Of a stretch of 64,000 nt of DNA, positions 24,595-35,679 are shown piece after piece; the first letter of the stretch is position 1; every line of letters begins with the position of its first letter. The notes under the pieces were generated by a model, which saw only the letters and a list, made by a program, of their open reading frames with translations, ran no database searches and was not told the origin of the DNA. The stretch comes from Tomocerus qinae. Its lineage: Eukaryota; Arthropoda; Collembola; Entomobryomorpha; Tomoceridae. Position numbers and translations under genes: made by a program. The DNA lies in the NCBI GenBank assembly GCA_020055645.1, contig CM034547.1:31558513-31622512 (forward strand), given 5' to 3'.

Positions 24595-24804
24595 TTATAG
24601 GGCTCCACCCGCTTTATTAGTAATTGGTTTGACTTCGTTTGCAGGTCTGTAAATAGGCAAAATTGTGGGATAACGATCTTTAGCGTTGCGTGCGATGGTT
24701 CCGTTTCCAGTTGGATTGTTCGAGTCGCGTAACGGGTAAGTTGCTATCAGAATGGGAAGCTGAAGTTTTATTTTCTTGTCGAAGCTTTTGGGACTAATAA
24801 TAAA
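24595..24804 (-). CDS. Alpha-arrestin exon 6 and stop
   Basis: Codes the last Arrestin_C strand (KLQLPILIATYPL) and a short tail ending NKAGGAL, stop at 24597-24595. The tail has LPIY but no PPxY motif. Confidence 0.93.
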   Translation of the reverse strand, partial: FIISPKSFDKKIKLQLPILIATYPLRDSNNPTGNGTIARNAKDRYPTILPIYRPANEVKPITNKAGGAL

Positions 24805-27800
24805 CTGTAAAAAACCATAAAACAACGTTATTTAATCCCTGAAATGTGTTTTAGTATTAATAAATGTATTTTCTCATGAATTAGTCTTACAAATAAATCA
24901 TATTGAATACGAATTAGATGGCATCCTCGTAAATTCGTCGGAGGAAGTGGTGGCACAAGTAATTTCTCATTGATCCATTCATCTTTATGTCCTCCTTTAA
25001 TTTTCCCTTTGGACATTGTAGATAATTCCCGTCTCTCCGTTTGCACTACTTTACCTCTCGCTGTGTACTGAATCGTCTGTAAACATACATAACCAACAAC
25101 ATTAAAACACATTTTTCAGAAAACAAATATACTATAAACTATAGACAAAAACATAGAACAAAATTGTTACTCCATTAGTGTCAGCTATCAGTTCCGAAAA
25201 TTAAGAATAATTTACTTGAGTCAGTCATTCAATTTGTGGCACAAATCTATTCCTACTATTACAGGTAGTAATAAATCAGCTATGCTATGCGATACAATAC
25301 AGATAGGAATGGGAAGCTAGTGACAAGATAGACAAGATTAAACTGGCATGCTGGAAAACAACTGACAAGTACTAGTAAGGGTATAATTAAGCGTTTCAAA
25401 ACATCAACCGTACAAAAGATTCAAAGGAACGAAAAGTTTTGGCATGCATATATAAAGTAGTCTGTCTAAAAAGTATACTCCATTTTAATTTCATGAAATT
25501 CTCGAGAGTATTCGAGTAAAGTTTATTCTTGAAATGGAAAATAAAATTGGCTTAAATACTAGTGTCTGTGTCCTGTTGAGTGTAATTTTAATTTTCCTAA
25601 TTCATACTTCACAATCTCAAAGTATTTGTCCAAAAACTTAATAATCTGTCAAATACAATACTATCTAGCTAGATTATATTTATGTGCATGAACACAAGTC
25701 TTATTTAACTGGTAAAACTAGAAACTTTTGTGTGGTTCTTACAGAAACATCCGGCACATTTCGCAGTACTACAACGGCTGTGTCATCGATTTCGGGAAAT
25801 AAAAGGACTACTGATTCACTAAATGTTATCGAAGACAAGGATAGAAAAAATAGCAAAGCAATTCCCGAGAAAAATAAAGGGAAAAGTAAGCCAACTCTTT
25901 CCACGGAAAATCCTGTACTTAACAATAATAAGCGTTTCAAAAATGGGAGCAAGAATGGAAATAGTTCTGATAAGAATACCGAATTAAATTACACTACAAC
26001 TGAATCATACAGTGGATATGAAAATGATAGCAGCAATATGACAAGAAACAGTACTACTAGTGAAAAGTCCTCTATTAGTATGATTGGAATAATAGGGAAG
26101 AAGGAATTTTACTATTTAGATCAAAATGTAATTTTCCATTATCTTGGAACAAAAGACAAGGAATATAAAAGCCTTGACAAAAGTAAGTTTGCCCTTTTAA
26201 GTTTGTATTTGTACATGAATGTTGTTTCAAACAGATGAGGTTCGGAGGAGCAATCGAGTTTTGTATAACTCATAATATGACTCTGGCAGCAATACAGTCG
26301 GAATTCGAAAACAATTTAATCAAAAATTTCTTCGATTCAGTGGGTAATTCCATCTTTTTAGTTACAGTTCAATCAAACTTGCTTTGCAACCTTAATGATG
26401 TCATTACTACTAATGATAACATCGTTTATAGAAAATCATAAGCATGGATGGTTGGGAGCAACAGATGGATTTTCAAGGAAAGGGGAATTTCTGTGGATGA
26501 AAAACAGAGAACCAATCGGTTATTTCAATTGGGCAGAAGGCTACCCTAAAACTGATGAAAAAACCAGCTGTATAAATTTCAATGGCGGAGAGTGGAAAAA
26601 TTGGTCTTGTGACTATTATGGAACCGAAAATTCGGCAGAACATATTCGGCCTATTTGCCAGAAGGAAATTTAATCATTCTCAAACATCCTCCCACTGTCT
26701 TCTAGGCCAGTGGGAACCCAAGCCCACTTCCTTGCTTCTTCTTACTCCAAGCCACAATTTGTAAGAGACTATACCATGAGTAGCTCTTTAAACTTCAGTT
26801 AGATAGTAGAAGTAGTACGGATATGTATACGGTGTACACTTTAGTAGATATTATTATTATTTACTAGTAATAGGCCCGTTCTCCGAACGGGAAATGGGTA
26901 ACCCCTTAATGGGGACGGTAGATCATGAGTATGCATTATGCATTAAAAAAGTATGAAAATTAACAGATTAAAATGTTTAAAAAATTGCTTGCTACATTGT
27001 TACACAATATTCTATGGACGGGGAACAAAATACAATACTTATCGAATCAACATAATAACAGTGAACCAAATTCAACATCATTTAACTAAACAAAGTAAAT
27101 GTTTGAAGTCCTTTCATCAGCGCATGATTTTCATTATATCATCATTAATATTATATGGATATAATACATAATTTTAAATAATCCCATCATTTTAAATAAT
27201 CCTGTCATTTTAAATTGACGTAGTTGTAAATAGACGTCTTTGTAAATAGATCGGAGCGTTTTCTCCCACTCCTTCAATGTTAAAATTCGAAATTCAAAAA
27301 TTCATAAAACGATTTCTATGAAAGATATCGTTTTGAAACTTGAGGTTTGGGGTTCTGACTATGATATGAACATCCAGTAAAAATTTGAAGCTTTTATGTT
27401 GATGTTAAAGAGGAAATGAATTGCTCTTATTATATAGATATTTTAAGCATTATAACAAAAGAAGCCACTTTCGATAGTTTTGTTAAATCAATGTCGTTTC
27501 TTCTTAGTAACTTATCATTCATATTATTACAATACCGTAATACCAAAGTCTTCAATCTAGACCTATAAACTATCCTGCACACATTTATATGAAATGCGTA
27601 TTATAATTGTATACCATATATGTACATATAAGATATATCAACAAAGCACTTCATGGTAAGATGAATCATTGACATTAAAGAAATGTAGCTTACTTCAGTA
27701 AGTAGGGCTTGAGTGGATTTAATTAGCGTCCGACTTCGATTATTGATTGAAGCCCAAATGTGAATTTTCTCTCCCGGAATGTATCCTCCTTTGTCCAGAC

Positions 27801-30800
27801 GAATTCTACAGCTAACAACTCCAGGTGCGCAGCTTAGCCCAATTTTGTGCTCGATCTCACAATGGAAAGGTTGCTGCATGTCAAAGGAGGAAATTCATTA
27901 TTACCGAATGAGTTATCTTTCATGTTTTGTTCCATCCGCAGATACCGGATGTGATAAAAATGCTCATGTTAATTCAAAACTCAGCAAAGAATGTCAATTA
28001 CACAATAATGCACATTTCTACAGTTTTAGGAAATATCTATCAGTCTATCTATCAGTAATTAGGAAAGCTGATACTGTCACATGTTCAAAAATAAGTCCAG
28101 CATTTTGAATTATCATGAGTGTAAATATTATTTAACTGACTGTATTTGTCTTACAGCAACTACAGAAGGTTCCAAATTGAGATCAATTGGACTCATAACA
28201 ATGAAAACTTGTTGATTTTTATGTACGAGTCCATTCGGCTCTCGAAGAGCAGCTTTACAGAAAAATTGAACCCATCCATGCTTTCCAAGGAATGTAGAAG
28301 GAAGTCCTAGCGGAAGTCCCAACTTGAAGGGAAAACTGTGAATTCCCGGTGACAGCAAAACTGGTCCTTGACCTACGGTCAAAAAAATTCATTAGGAAAT
28401 CCTAACTTGTAAAAAACTTTCGCTCATCCACATTTTTATTATTTTCATTCTTTCTACAAGCTACAGAATGTAGTCAAGCATAATTCATTCATTTTCATTC
28501 GTCAAGAGATAATTGCGAGACACGAAGCATGCAAACCAAAGCAAAAGAGAAAGATAATGATACAGCAGTTACTGATGACATGAGGGAAAAGGTAGCATGC
28601 TAGCTAAATTACGTCAAAACTCAATTAGTAGCTCTCGGACTAATTACAACCTACTATAATTATCCGTATTGATCCACTACGATACAATTCATTTTCTTGC
28701 AAATACGTGATGAATGAATGAATTGGTGAATGTGTTAAAATTTTGTCATCAATTACCATATAATCGTAATCTTTCCTGAATTTATTTGAGAGGTTCAATA
28801 AATAGTAACAATTCATTCAAGATTTCATCTTCAGAGATTATGATGTGCATTATGATGATAATAATGAGACGCAACTAATTACTGCAATTAACCTACTTAA
28901 TAGGTTACTAGTCTTAGTTTACATAATGTACACACACTAAGCGAATGTTTTCCCCAGTTTGTCAATTTTGATAATAGGTTATGAAACTCGAAATGGTAGT
29001 GTGCGGAAAACATTGCACACGCATGCAGTAGTAGAACATGGACGAAATCAATTTAGAAATAGAATCATCTCATGTTCGTCAATGCACCCAAATGCACCCA
29101 ATGTTTAGCAAATGCAATTAGCTTTTGTGTTTGTAACAGGAATAAGTAGAGTAGATTGTAGATGTACCTCACACATAATTAACATAATTAATACCGTAAC
29201 ATGCAGGAAGCTAAAATGTTGCCTCTTACTGTTTCATTCAGTAGAGGTAGTTATAGGAAAAGCTATTACGCATTTCAAATGCAAGAAATGAGATTTCCTA
29301 ATAATTATTTGCATAGAACTGCATGTAATACATTTCTGCATGTAAAATAGTACAGCACGCAATGCGGTAATAAACGTTATTTTATTGTTACTTAACACTT
29401 AAAACTTTATTATTCTTATCTTGTGCATAGAGGATGTTTTTATTATGGGGTCTAGCTCTGGTCTGCTAACTCTGTTTATTCTACAGCATTAGTTATTAAA
29501 TAAAATATATACTTACTATCTAAGATGGACTGCCATGCCTTTATATAGACGGGTTCAACAACAAATAACGGAGGCTTTTACACAGAACAGAGATTTTCTT
29601 TGGCAGGTTTCAATGGAAATTATGCTACATGACATTATTTCAACCAGCCTTGCATTATAAACAAATATACAGATATAATAACCCCACATGCACCATGCAC
29701 TTATAAAAATGCCAAAAGCTCTATTATCCCTTTTCTATTGAACTTAACAACATACAACCTTAGCATGATTAGAAACAAAGTAGCAATCTGAATACATAAT
29801 GACGTAATGCTTGTCTATTTCATAATACTGCTTTTATTATTCGTAAACAACAGCTTTAATCTGATGTCATGACCGAAAGAAGAGTTTTGGCGAAACATTA
29901 GCAATTTAATCGGTATCAAAATTCAGACCGATTCGCTGTTTGACTTTATAACAACATTCCATGCAGATGAATGAACGTTTTGTTAGTTTGAATTTATATA
30001 ATTTTGCTATGTGTCTCGAAAAGCGTCTTATTACAGGTTTATTTCCACTTGTCTCAAGTTTCAAACATTTGCATATACATTAGCGATACAATTACGATAG
30101 ATACACAATAGGCAATCTAGTTATGATGCCTGTAAAATTAAACAACAGTACAATGGACTTCATAGTTATATAAAATGACAAATTGATACCTATAAATATA
30201 ACACGACCTGTGCATGCCATATTAAAGTACAAGACACCTTCACGTGTAACATCGAGACTTAGGAGAGTATGGCAAAAGCCTATTTAACTGCCAAAAGTTA
30301 TAAGTATATAGTATAGTATCTTATTTACTATAGAAATCTGGGCACAATGGATACTACTTAGAAAATCTACCTTCAATTCAATCCCACGATAGCTTATCTC
30401 CATAAACATTTTACGATAATCTCCTAATAAAGACAAGCTCCAAAAAATAATAACCCTTTCGTAATGTGCTGATGTAGCTAACGCTATTCTACTAAAGCAT
30501 AAGAAATAATGGATGCATCAGTTACTGATTGAAAGCTCAATGTAAATGTTACTTTAGAATATCACTCTGAGACGAGAAAGAGTAACTACACCAAAATATA
30601 CTGCTTGAGATGCTACAACAGGTGCAGATGGAGGAATAAAAGTACAGGGTAGTCAATAGAAAGTGCTAAGTGCTAACTCATCACTTCTCGTGAAGCTATT
30701 TATTCTATGCATGCATGCAACTTTCTCATAGATAATTAAATCCCTTGATCACACTATTTATTCAACCAAATATATTGTTTATAACCTCATACCCACCCAC

Positions 30801-33800
30801 GCACTCATCTATGCAGTTTATCTGCGTTTGCATTTTCTGTTTACAATATTCTCAAGATTTACTTGCGTGGTAATATGTGCTAAATGCCGATCCGAGAATG
30901 TTTCATTCTAGCATGTGGAGAGTGTGAGAAAATGTATGAAGAGACCAGAGATACTGCATTTGTGTATATTGCCATTTAGTCATTACATACCCGTACTAAT
31001 TCAATATTATTTTCAATTTTCAAAACCTTGATATTTTGATTTGATTTGAGTTCCAGCTATGTATTTTCTTAAAGTATATTTTTTTGTTGTTCATGGTACT
31101 ACAGATAAAATTGGGACTAAAAACTTTTTGTTAACCCTGTGTATGGACCATCGACGTATGTATATACGTAATATGTACAATACCTATGTCTTTAATTCGT
31201 CGCTAATGCTTTTAAGTTTCAAAAAGGTCTCTTTACAACTTTACAAGAAAGGAGATTTGGGTCACTAACATTTGTAACAGTCTTCCGACGAAATTGTGCA
31301 ATGTTTACATTGTCCTTAGGTATATTACCATTAGCACGTATACTACTTGTGTGTGACATATGCATAAAATCTCACGTTTATTATGTTAAAACGTTAAAAG
31401 TGCAATTGGTATGGCCATAATTGTTAGATAATTTAGTACAGGTGCCTACTAGTTTAAAATACATGAGAATTAAAAGATTCCTCGAGTCTATAAAAACGCC
31501 TATGGTATGTACATAAATGATTTGAAGTGTAGCCTGTTAAAAACTTTCAGACAAATACGTAGGAAGCAAAGGGAAAAAAATTTCTTTGAAGATTCCTTAG
31601 AAAAACTACTGTGTGATTGTCCTCCTGCAGAATAGACATTTCTATTTATTACAGATAATTACAAATGAATTACCATTACATTCTATTGTTTTCCAATTTC
31701 CTGAAGTGTTGTTCTTTCAACACATAATATAACTGCATGCATCTATGCACCATCTCATTATAACTCTTTTCTTGCTACCCTGAAAAATTACTAAGTGCAC
31801 AATGAAAGGACATGACAAATACTTTAATCGTTTTTGCATAATGTTCCATGCCCTCTAACAGACATACATTGTATATTGGCATATGATGCGTGAACTATAC
31901 GTGCTACTTACTATGTTAATACCTTGTGGTGGTACTCAGGCATAAATATTTCTGTATCGTTGTATCAAATAGGTGTGGTCATATACATTAGGGATAATCA
32001 CTCTGAATGCAAAGTCTATCAGTGACAGTGACTGCTGCCGTAGCACATAATTTATGTATAGCAAATAATAGATACCTACTAAATTGTCAATGTTAGTCAG
32101 AACAAGTGTGGTTGCTCTTGATGTTGCCCACACTGACGAGTGAACTAATCAACTAATATATTTAGGTACATGCACATAAAATGTCAAGATCTTCTTTGTT
32201 GTGTTTGATTTTCGATTTGAATCAACCTGTTCACTTTCTTATCTTTACTATAATATTTATGGAGTAGAACTAGTAGAATTTTAGTCTATCCATCTCCAGA
32301 AATATTAATCTCCACACTCTAGATATGTAAAACTTAATTTAATGTTGTCTGATGCGTAGGTAATCTATAGGTATGCAAGGTAAGGGCTGGACTAAACAAG
32401 CATGATAATATTTAATATTCTTAAGGATACTTCTATCAACTATATAATGGTTTCTGTAGGTTAATAATTTAGAATCTTACATGTTAACTATAAAGCGTGT
32501 ACATACATACATGTTATAATATTATGTTGACAGAAGGCAAACAATAAATACTTAGAAAGAAGTCAGACCTGGTTCTCCAAGAAGTCTCATTCGAAAATCG
32601 ATGTAATTCTCTTTGTCATAGAGGCGTTCCTGACCTCGGCTCCGAAGCCGAACACATCCTTCGCCCACGACATGGAAGTACAAACCTAAAGTATAGAAAA
32701 AACATTTTTTTCATCAATGCAAAGGTAAAACTGCAATTCGATAGGAAAAGCTCTGTGGGAGTTGAGAGAGTATGCTCTAATCAATCCATAATGTCATGCT
32801 ATACAGACTGGTCCAATGTAAACATTACAGTTGGCAATTACCTATAAAAACATGTCTGTTTACCTGTACCTACTACTAAGTATATACTAAGGTCTTTAGA
32901 ATGCATTTGCAATTAGTCTCGTTTTCTTTTGCATTATCATAACATAATAGGCAGTTAGCATTAAGTAAGCTCTTTTTTGTACCATTTTTAAATAGAAGAT
33001 CATATACTTACGATCTATGAAGGTATCATTCTCCCGAGAGACAAAGAACACACCAATCTCAATTCCTCTAATAAAGAGATCCACCCAGTTTCATATTAAG
33101 GAAAAGTATTATGTACCTTCAGGCTTATATTTTTTATATACAGTTAGCAGATTTCAGATATACATCCTCAATGACATTTTGCGTTGTTGAGTATTGCCCA
33201 ATGTTTCAAAATATCAATATCATTATAATCGTTGCACAATACCTCCGTGACAGACAATTATACTTACACTCCTGTGCTACCTAATAATGTTGAAGTTCCT
33301 AAATCATAGGCTACCTTATAGACCTCGTGACATTACATTAATCATAGTAGCACTCTCGCTTAGCTAATTGCAAGTTTATAACATCAAGTACATATGTAAG
33401 CAAAGGCCATTATTTATGCAGAAGAATTTCTGATGTTTGCTGTAACTCAGAGATAAGTTTCGTGTAATAAATATTATTCAGATCCCATTTTTAAGCTGTA
33501 CACAATGATACCTGGTATATCAAATTAGTGGTGTCTAGTTCGAATGTGATCATGTACGTGACACAATCACTGTTCATATGTATTTGGCATTTCATTTTTC
33601 ACTCAGCTTAGACAATGACAAATGATATCCTGATAATGATACATATACAACTGACAAAGCCTACCTTTTACGTATGCACATAGAGATACTACAAAATCTA
33701 ATGGATGTTTATATCTCCTGATTAAATAACTTGTAGAAATTCTAGAGCCGTGTGTACATTCCCTCATAAAATAATAGTTTGTGCTCATTGTCACATAATC

Positions 33801-35679
33801 AATAACGTATAAAATAAATGATAAAGGAATGTGTATACTCGAGCATTTAATTTCTTAATAATAATTCTACTGGTAAGCGATACAATTTAGATTTATTTAC
33901 AATTCGAATACACCTTGATAAACTTTCCAAAATCAACTATTTAGAGGCAACTACAGTTGGGTAGGCGTAGTTGAAATACGTAGGTATACGCGTTGAGCTA
34001 GTTTAGTTTTGCACACTTTTACTGTCATTTTTCCACAATGGAGAGAAACTTTAACTAATGCATTATGCATATACGTCTAATAATGTGCCTTTTTTGAAGC
34101 CTTTTCACATTTCTGTTGTAGTACCTAATGAGCATGTAATCTAAACTCTAAACGATTCTACCAAATATCAATTGAAGCAAATTCAGTTATTGCAATATTC
34201 CTTTTTAAGACTTCATCAAGTACCTACCTAGGTTGTTCATGTCTATTTTGCATTTACACTTCGTATAAATAAACATGAACAGTACATAGTACCTGTCAGT
34301 AGTAGCTTTCTAGTGCATGTATATAGTTCACTGATTAAGTCCATTAATCATTACCGGATACATTTTATTGAAATAACTATACAGTACACAAACGGACCCA
34401 TGTTAACAATCATAACATAACCTGAGACTAATGTCATTACGTCACTATCATTAATAACATTGATTATTTATAATGGCACCCGTTTTCCGTTAAGTTCCTC
34501 ATCAACTTTTTCAGGTGAAGTGTGTATGGATGTGCTAGTTATGTATATAATGTTTTAGCATGCATGTACCTACAAGTACTACTATTACAAATGTTTTAAT
34601 TGTATTTTATAAACAAGAACTAGAGTTTTCGAAGCTCTTCCATGGATATGCACTCTAGATTTTATTAAATTACCTACTCCTACAATGTTATACCTTCTGC
34701 GAGTAGAAAATCACAAAAGTTCTGAGTGTACCTATAAAATGCAAAGCTGCAAAACAACTACATAGATAGTAATGCATTGTATATTCATTTTTTAACTTGA
34801 CACTGTATCAGTGTTAATGTAATTTGAATGATGCTCTGAGCATCAGTTCCCACGCAGTAAAAACAAATGGGAAAAAAACTGCTGATTTGAAATCGCAATA
34901 ATTACTTCATTTGATAGAGAATTGTTTCAGAGTTTAATCATGGTGAGGGTTAGTACACAATGGGTGCTTTGTATGTATAAAGTTAGGTTCACCTATCTTT
35001 ATGTCCTTACTTAATGCCAACGTTCACCTTTGTAATTTTTGACTTACCTCAATATAAATAATTTTTGATATTACTACAAAGAGCACTTTGAGACGAGAAA
35101 ATAAAACTATTTGTGTAGTTAGCAGTACCGAACGTAGCTAAAAGTACAATGAAAAGGTCGTTAAACTTTACTGTGGTATACTAATTACAAATACGGGAAC
35201 GGGACGTAATAATTCAAGCAAATCACCCCAACCAAGACAAATGTCCGATTGTCCAATGGAAACGGCACAATACCCTCTGGGTATATATCCTTAGAAATTT
35301 ATATTTATAAGATACCCCTATGATAGTATTACACTATTATTCAATGTAATAGTACTTTGCAGATTATGTAATAATGTGTTTGTGAACCTACCAACACCAA
35401 TAGTAAATTCCGGCTAATCTATCCACCTGTTGCATTCTACACGTTATACAATGTAGCTCTGATGCAATAATCAGCCAATACTGTCAGCACGAAGACAACT
35501 TGGTCACAGAAAATAATATATATTACTTGTATATCATTATCAAATACTATTTCCTTACCAGCAAAGGGTGTGTCATCTTCTAGCTCAACGAGAACTCTTC
35601 CGGTGAGAAACTGACCGGGGAAATAAAGTAAACTAGGGTTGTCGAACAAAATTAAAAACTTCAGCAGCTTTCTTGACAT
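24595..35679 (-). CDS. Arrestin domain-containing protein (alpha-arrestin, ARRDC type), 6 exons
   Basis: Alpha-arrestins are adaptors that bring ubiquitin ligases or endosomal machinery to membrane receptors and transporters. Minus-strand exons in order: 35679-35559, 32685-32569, 28372-28155, 27873-27694, 25076-24891, 24804-24595; 1032 nt, 343 aa. The Arrestin_N domain spans about residues 4-150 (YFPGQFLTGRVLVEL, YFHVVGEG, ENYIDFRMRLLG, GIHSFPFKLGLPLGLPSTF, HGWVQFFCKAALREP). The Arrestin_C domain spans about 157-290 (CEIEHKIGLSC, GGYIPGEKIHIWASINNRS, LLVPPLPPTNLRGCHLIRIQ, KLQLPILIATYPL). The C-tail is short and lacks PPxY; only an LPIY (about 323-326) is present. The gene is divergent from the insulin receptor and convergent with Shc. 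A lectin-like gene is nested in intron 4. Confidence 0.93.
24891..25076 (-). CDS. Alpha-arrestin exon 5
   Basis: Codes TIQYTARGKVVQTERRE through LVPPLPPTNLRGCHLIRIQ, the conserved PPxPPS/T-type strand of Arrestin_C. Donor TTT|GTAAGA, phase 0. Confidence 0.94.
25449..25457 (+). promoter_or_regulatory. TATA box of the nested lectin-like gene
   Basis: TATATAAAG about 77-85 nt upstream of the lectin start codon. A start site near 25480 would give a 5'UTR of about 50 nt, a normal arrangement for a compact, probably tissue-restricted secreted-protein gene. Confidence 0.6.
25534..25621 (+). CDS. Lectin-like exon 1 (signal peptide)
   Basis: MENKIGLNTSVCVLLSVILI and following residues form a typical signal peptide. 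The donor AAA|GTATTT in phase 1 joins to the acceptor at 25744. Without splicing the frame would stop six codons later. Confidence 0.8.
25534..26673 (+). CDS. Secreted C-type lectin-like protein with Ser/Thr/Asn-rich spacer, 4 exons
   Basis: Exons 25534-25621, 25745-26127, 26235-26343, 26432-26673; 822 nt, 273 aa, phases 1, 0, 1. Residues 1-29 are a signal peptide (VCVLLSVILIFLIHTSQSQ). Residues 30-145 are a polar, mucin-like spacer with several N-glycosylation sequons (NYT, NDS, NMT, NST). A C-type lectin fold follows (about 147-273): KEFYYLDQNMRFGGAIEFC, MTLAAIQSEFE, GWLGATDGF, GYFNWAEGYP and the four canonical cysteines (C167, C240, C253, C269). The positions of the calcium/sugar-binding EPN and WND motifs read YPK and WKN, so classical calcium-dependent sugar binding is unlikely. 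The gene sits inside an intron of the opposite-strand alpha-arrestin gene. Confidence 0.88.
25745..26127 (+). CDS. Lectin-like exon 2 (spacer and first CTLD strand)
   Basis: Acceptor TTCTTACAG at 25744. The donor chosen is AAT|GTAATT at 26128 because only it keeps frame (phase 0) with exon 3 and restores YYLDQNMRFGGAIEFC, the usual CTLD opening. Confidence 0.8.
26235..26343 (+). CDS. Lectin-like exon 3
   Basis: Codes MRFGGAIEFCITHNMTLAAI and SEFENNLIKNFF, the first CTLD helix, first cysteine and the LAxIxSxxE signature. Donor G|GTAATT, phase 1. Confidence 0.85.
26432..26673 (+). CDS. Lectin-like exon 4 and stop
   Basis: Codes HKHGWLGATDGFSRKGEFLW through CINFNGGEWKNWSC and RPICQKEI, closing the CTLD with its last three cysteines; stop at 26671-26673. 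Confidence 0.9.
26844..27443. mobile_element. Possible short non-autonomous mobile element in arrestin intron 4
   Basis: Begins with ACTAGTAATAGGCCCGTTC, a perfect hairpin (CCCGTTC-TCC-GAACGGG, 26873-26889) and a second small stem (CCCC...GGGG). It ends in a TTATTATATAGATATTTT tail. TAGATATT occurs at both ends (near 26844 and 27436) and may be a target duplication. It also contains short tandem units TTTTAAATAATCC and TTGTAAATAGA. No frame was recognised. Confidence 0.35.
27694..27873 (-). CDS. Alpha-arrestin exon 4 (start of Arrestin_C)
   Basis: Codes QPFHCEIEHKIGLSCAPG, then LDKGGYIPGEKIHIWASI and KSTQALLTE. Acceptor ACATGCAG, donor GAA|GTAAGC, phase 0 at both ends. Confidence 0.95.
28155..28372 (-). 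CDS. Alpha-arrestin exon 3
   Basis: Codes the end of Arrestin_N: LLSPGIHSFPFKLGLPLG, STFLGKHGWVQFFCKAALRE and VFIVMSPIDLNLEP. Donor GCT|GTAAGA, phase 0. Confidence 0.95.
28373..32568. other. Alpha-arrestin intron 2, nothing else recognised
   Basis: 4.2-kb AT-rich intron between arrestin exons 2 and 3. No nested gene, RNA gene or repeat family was recognised on either strand. Confidence 0.5.
32569..32685 (-). CDS. Alpha-arrestin exon 2
   Basis: Codes LYFHVVGEGCVRLRSR and LYDKENYIDFRMRLLGEP. Acceptor ACTTTAG, donor G|GTCTGA (non-consensus after GT but in phase 1 with exon 3). Confidence 0.92.
32686..35558. other. Alpha-arrestin intron 1, nothing else recognised
   Basis: 2.9-kb AT-rich intron separating the first two arrestin exons, with only short spurious frames. 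Confidence 0.5.
35559..35679 (-). CDS. Alpha-arrestin exon 1
   Basis: Start codon at 35679-35677 after an A-rich leader. Codes MSRKLLKFLILFDNPSLLYF and the GRVLVELEDDTPFA strand; donor G|GTAAGG, phase 1. Confidence 0.92.

Noticed and set aside
26183..26238. Strong donor at 26183 as evidence that the lectin-like gene is a frameshifted pseudogene
   Set aside because: The earlier in-phase donor at 26128 gives an intact CTLD, so the gene need not be broken.
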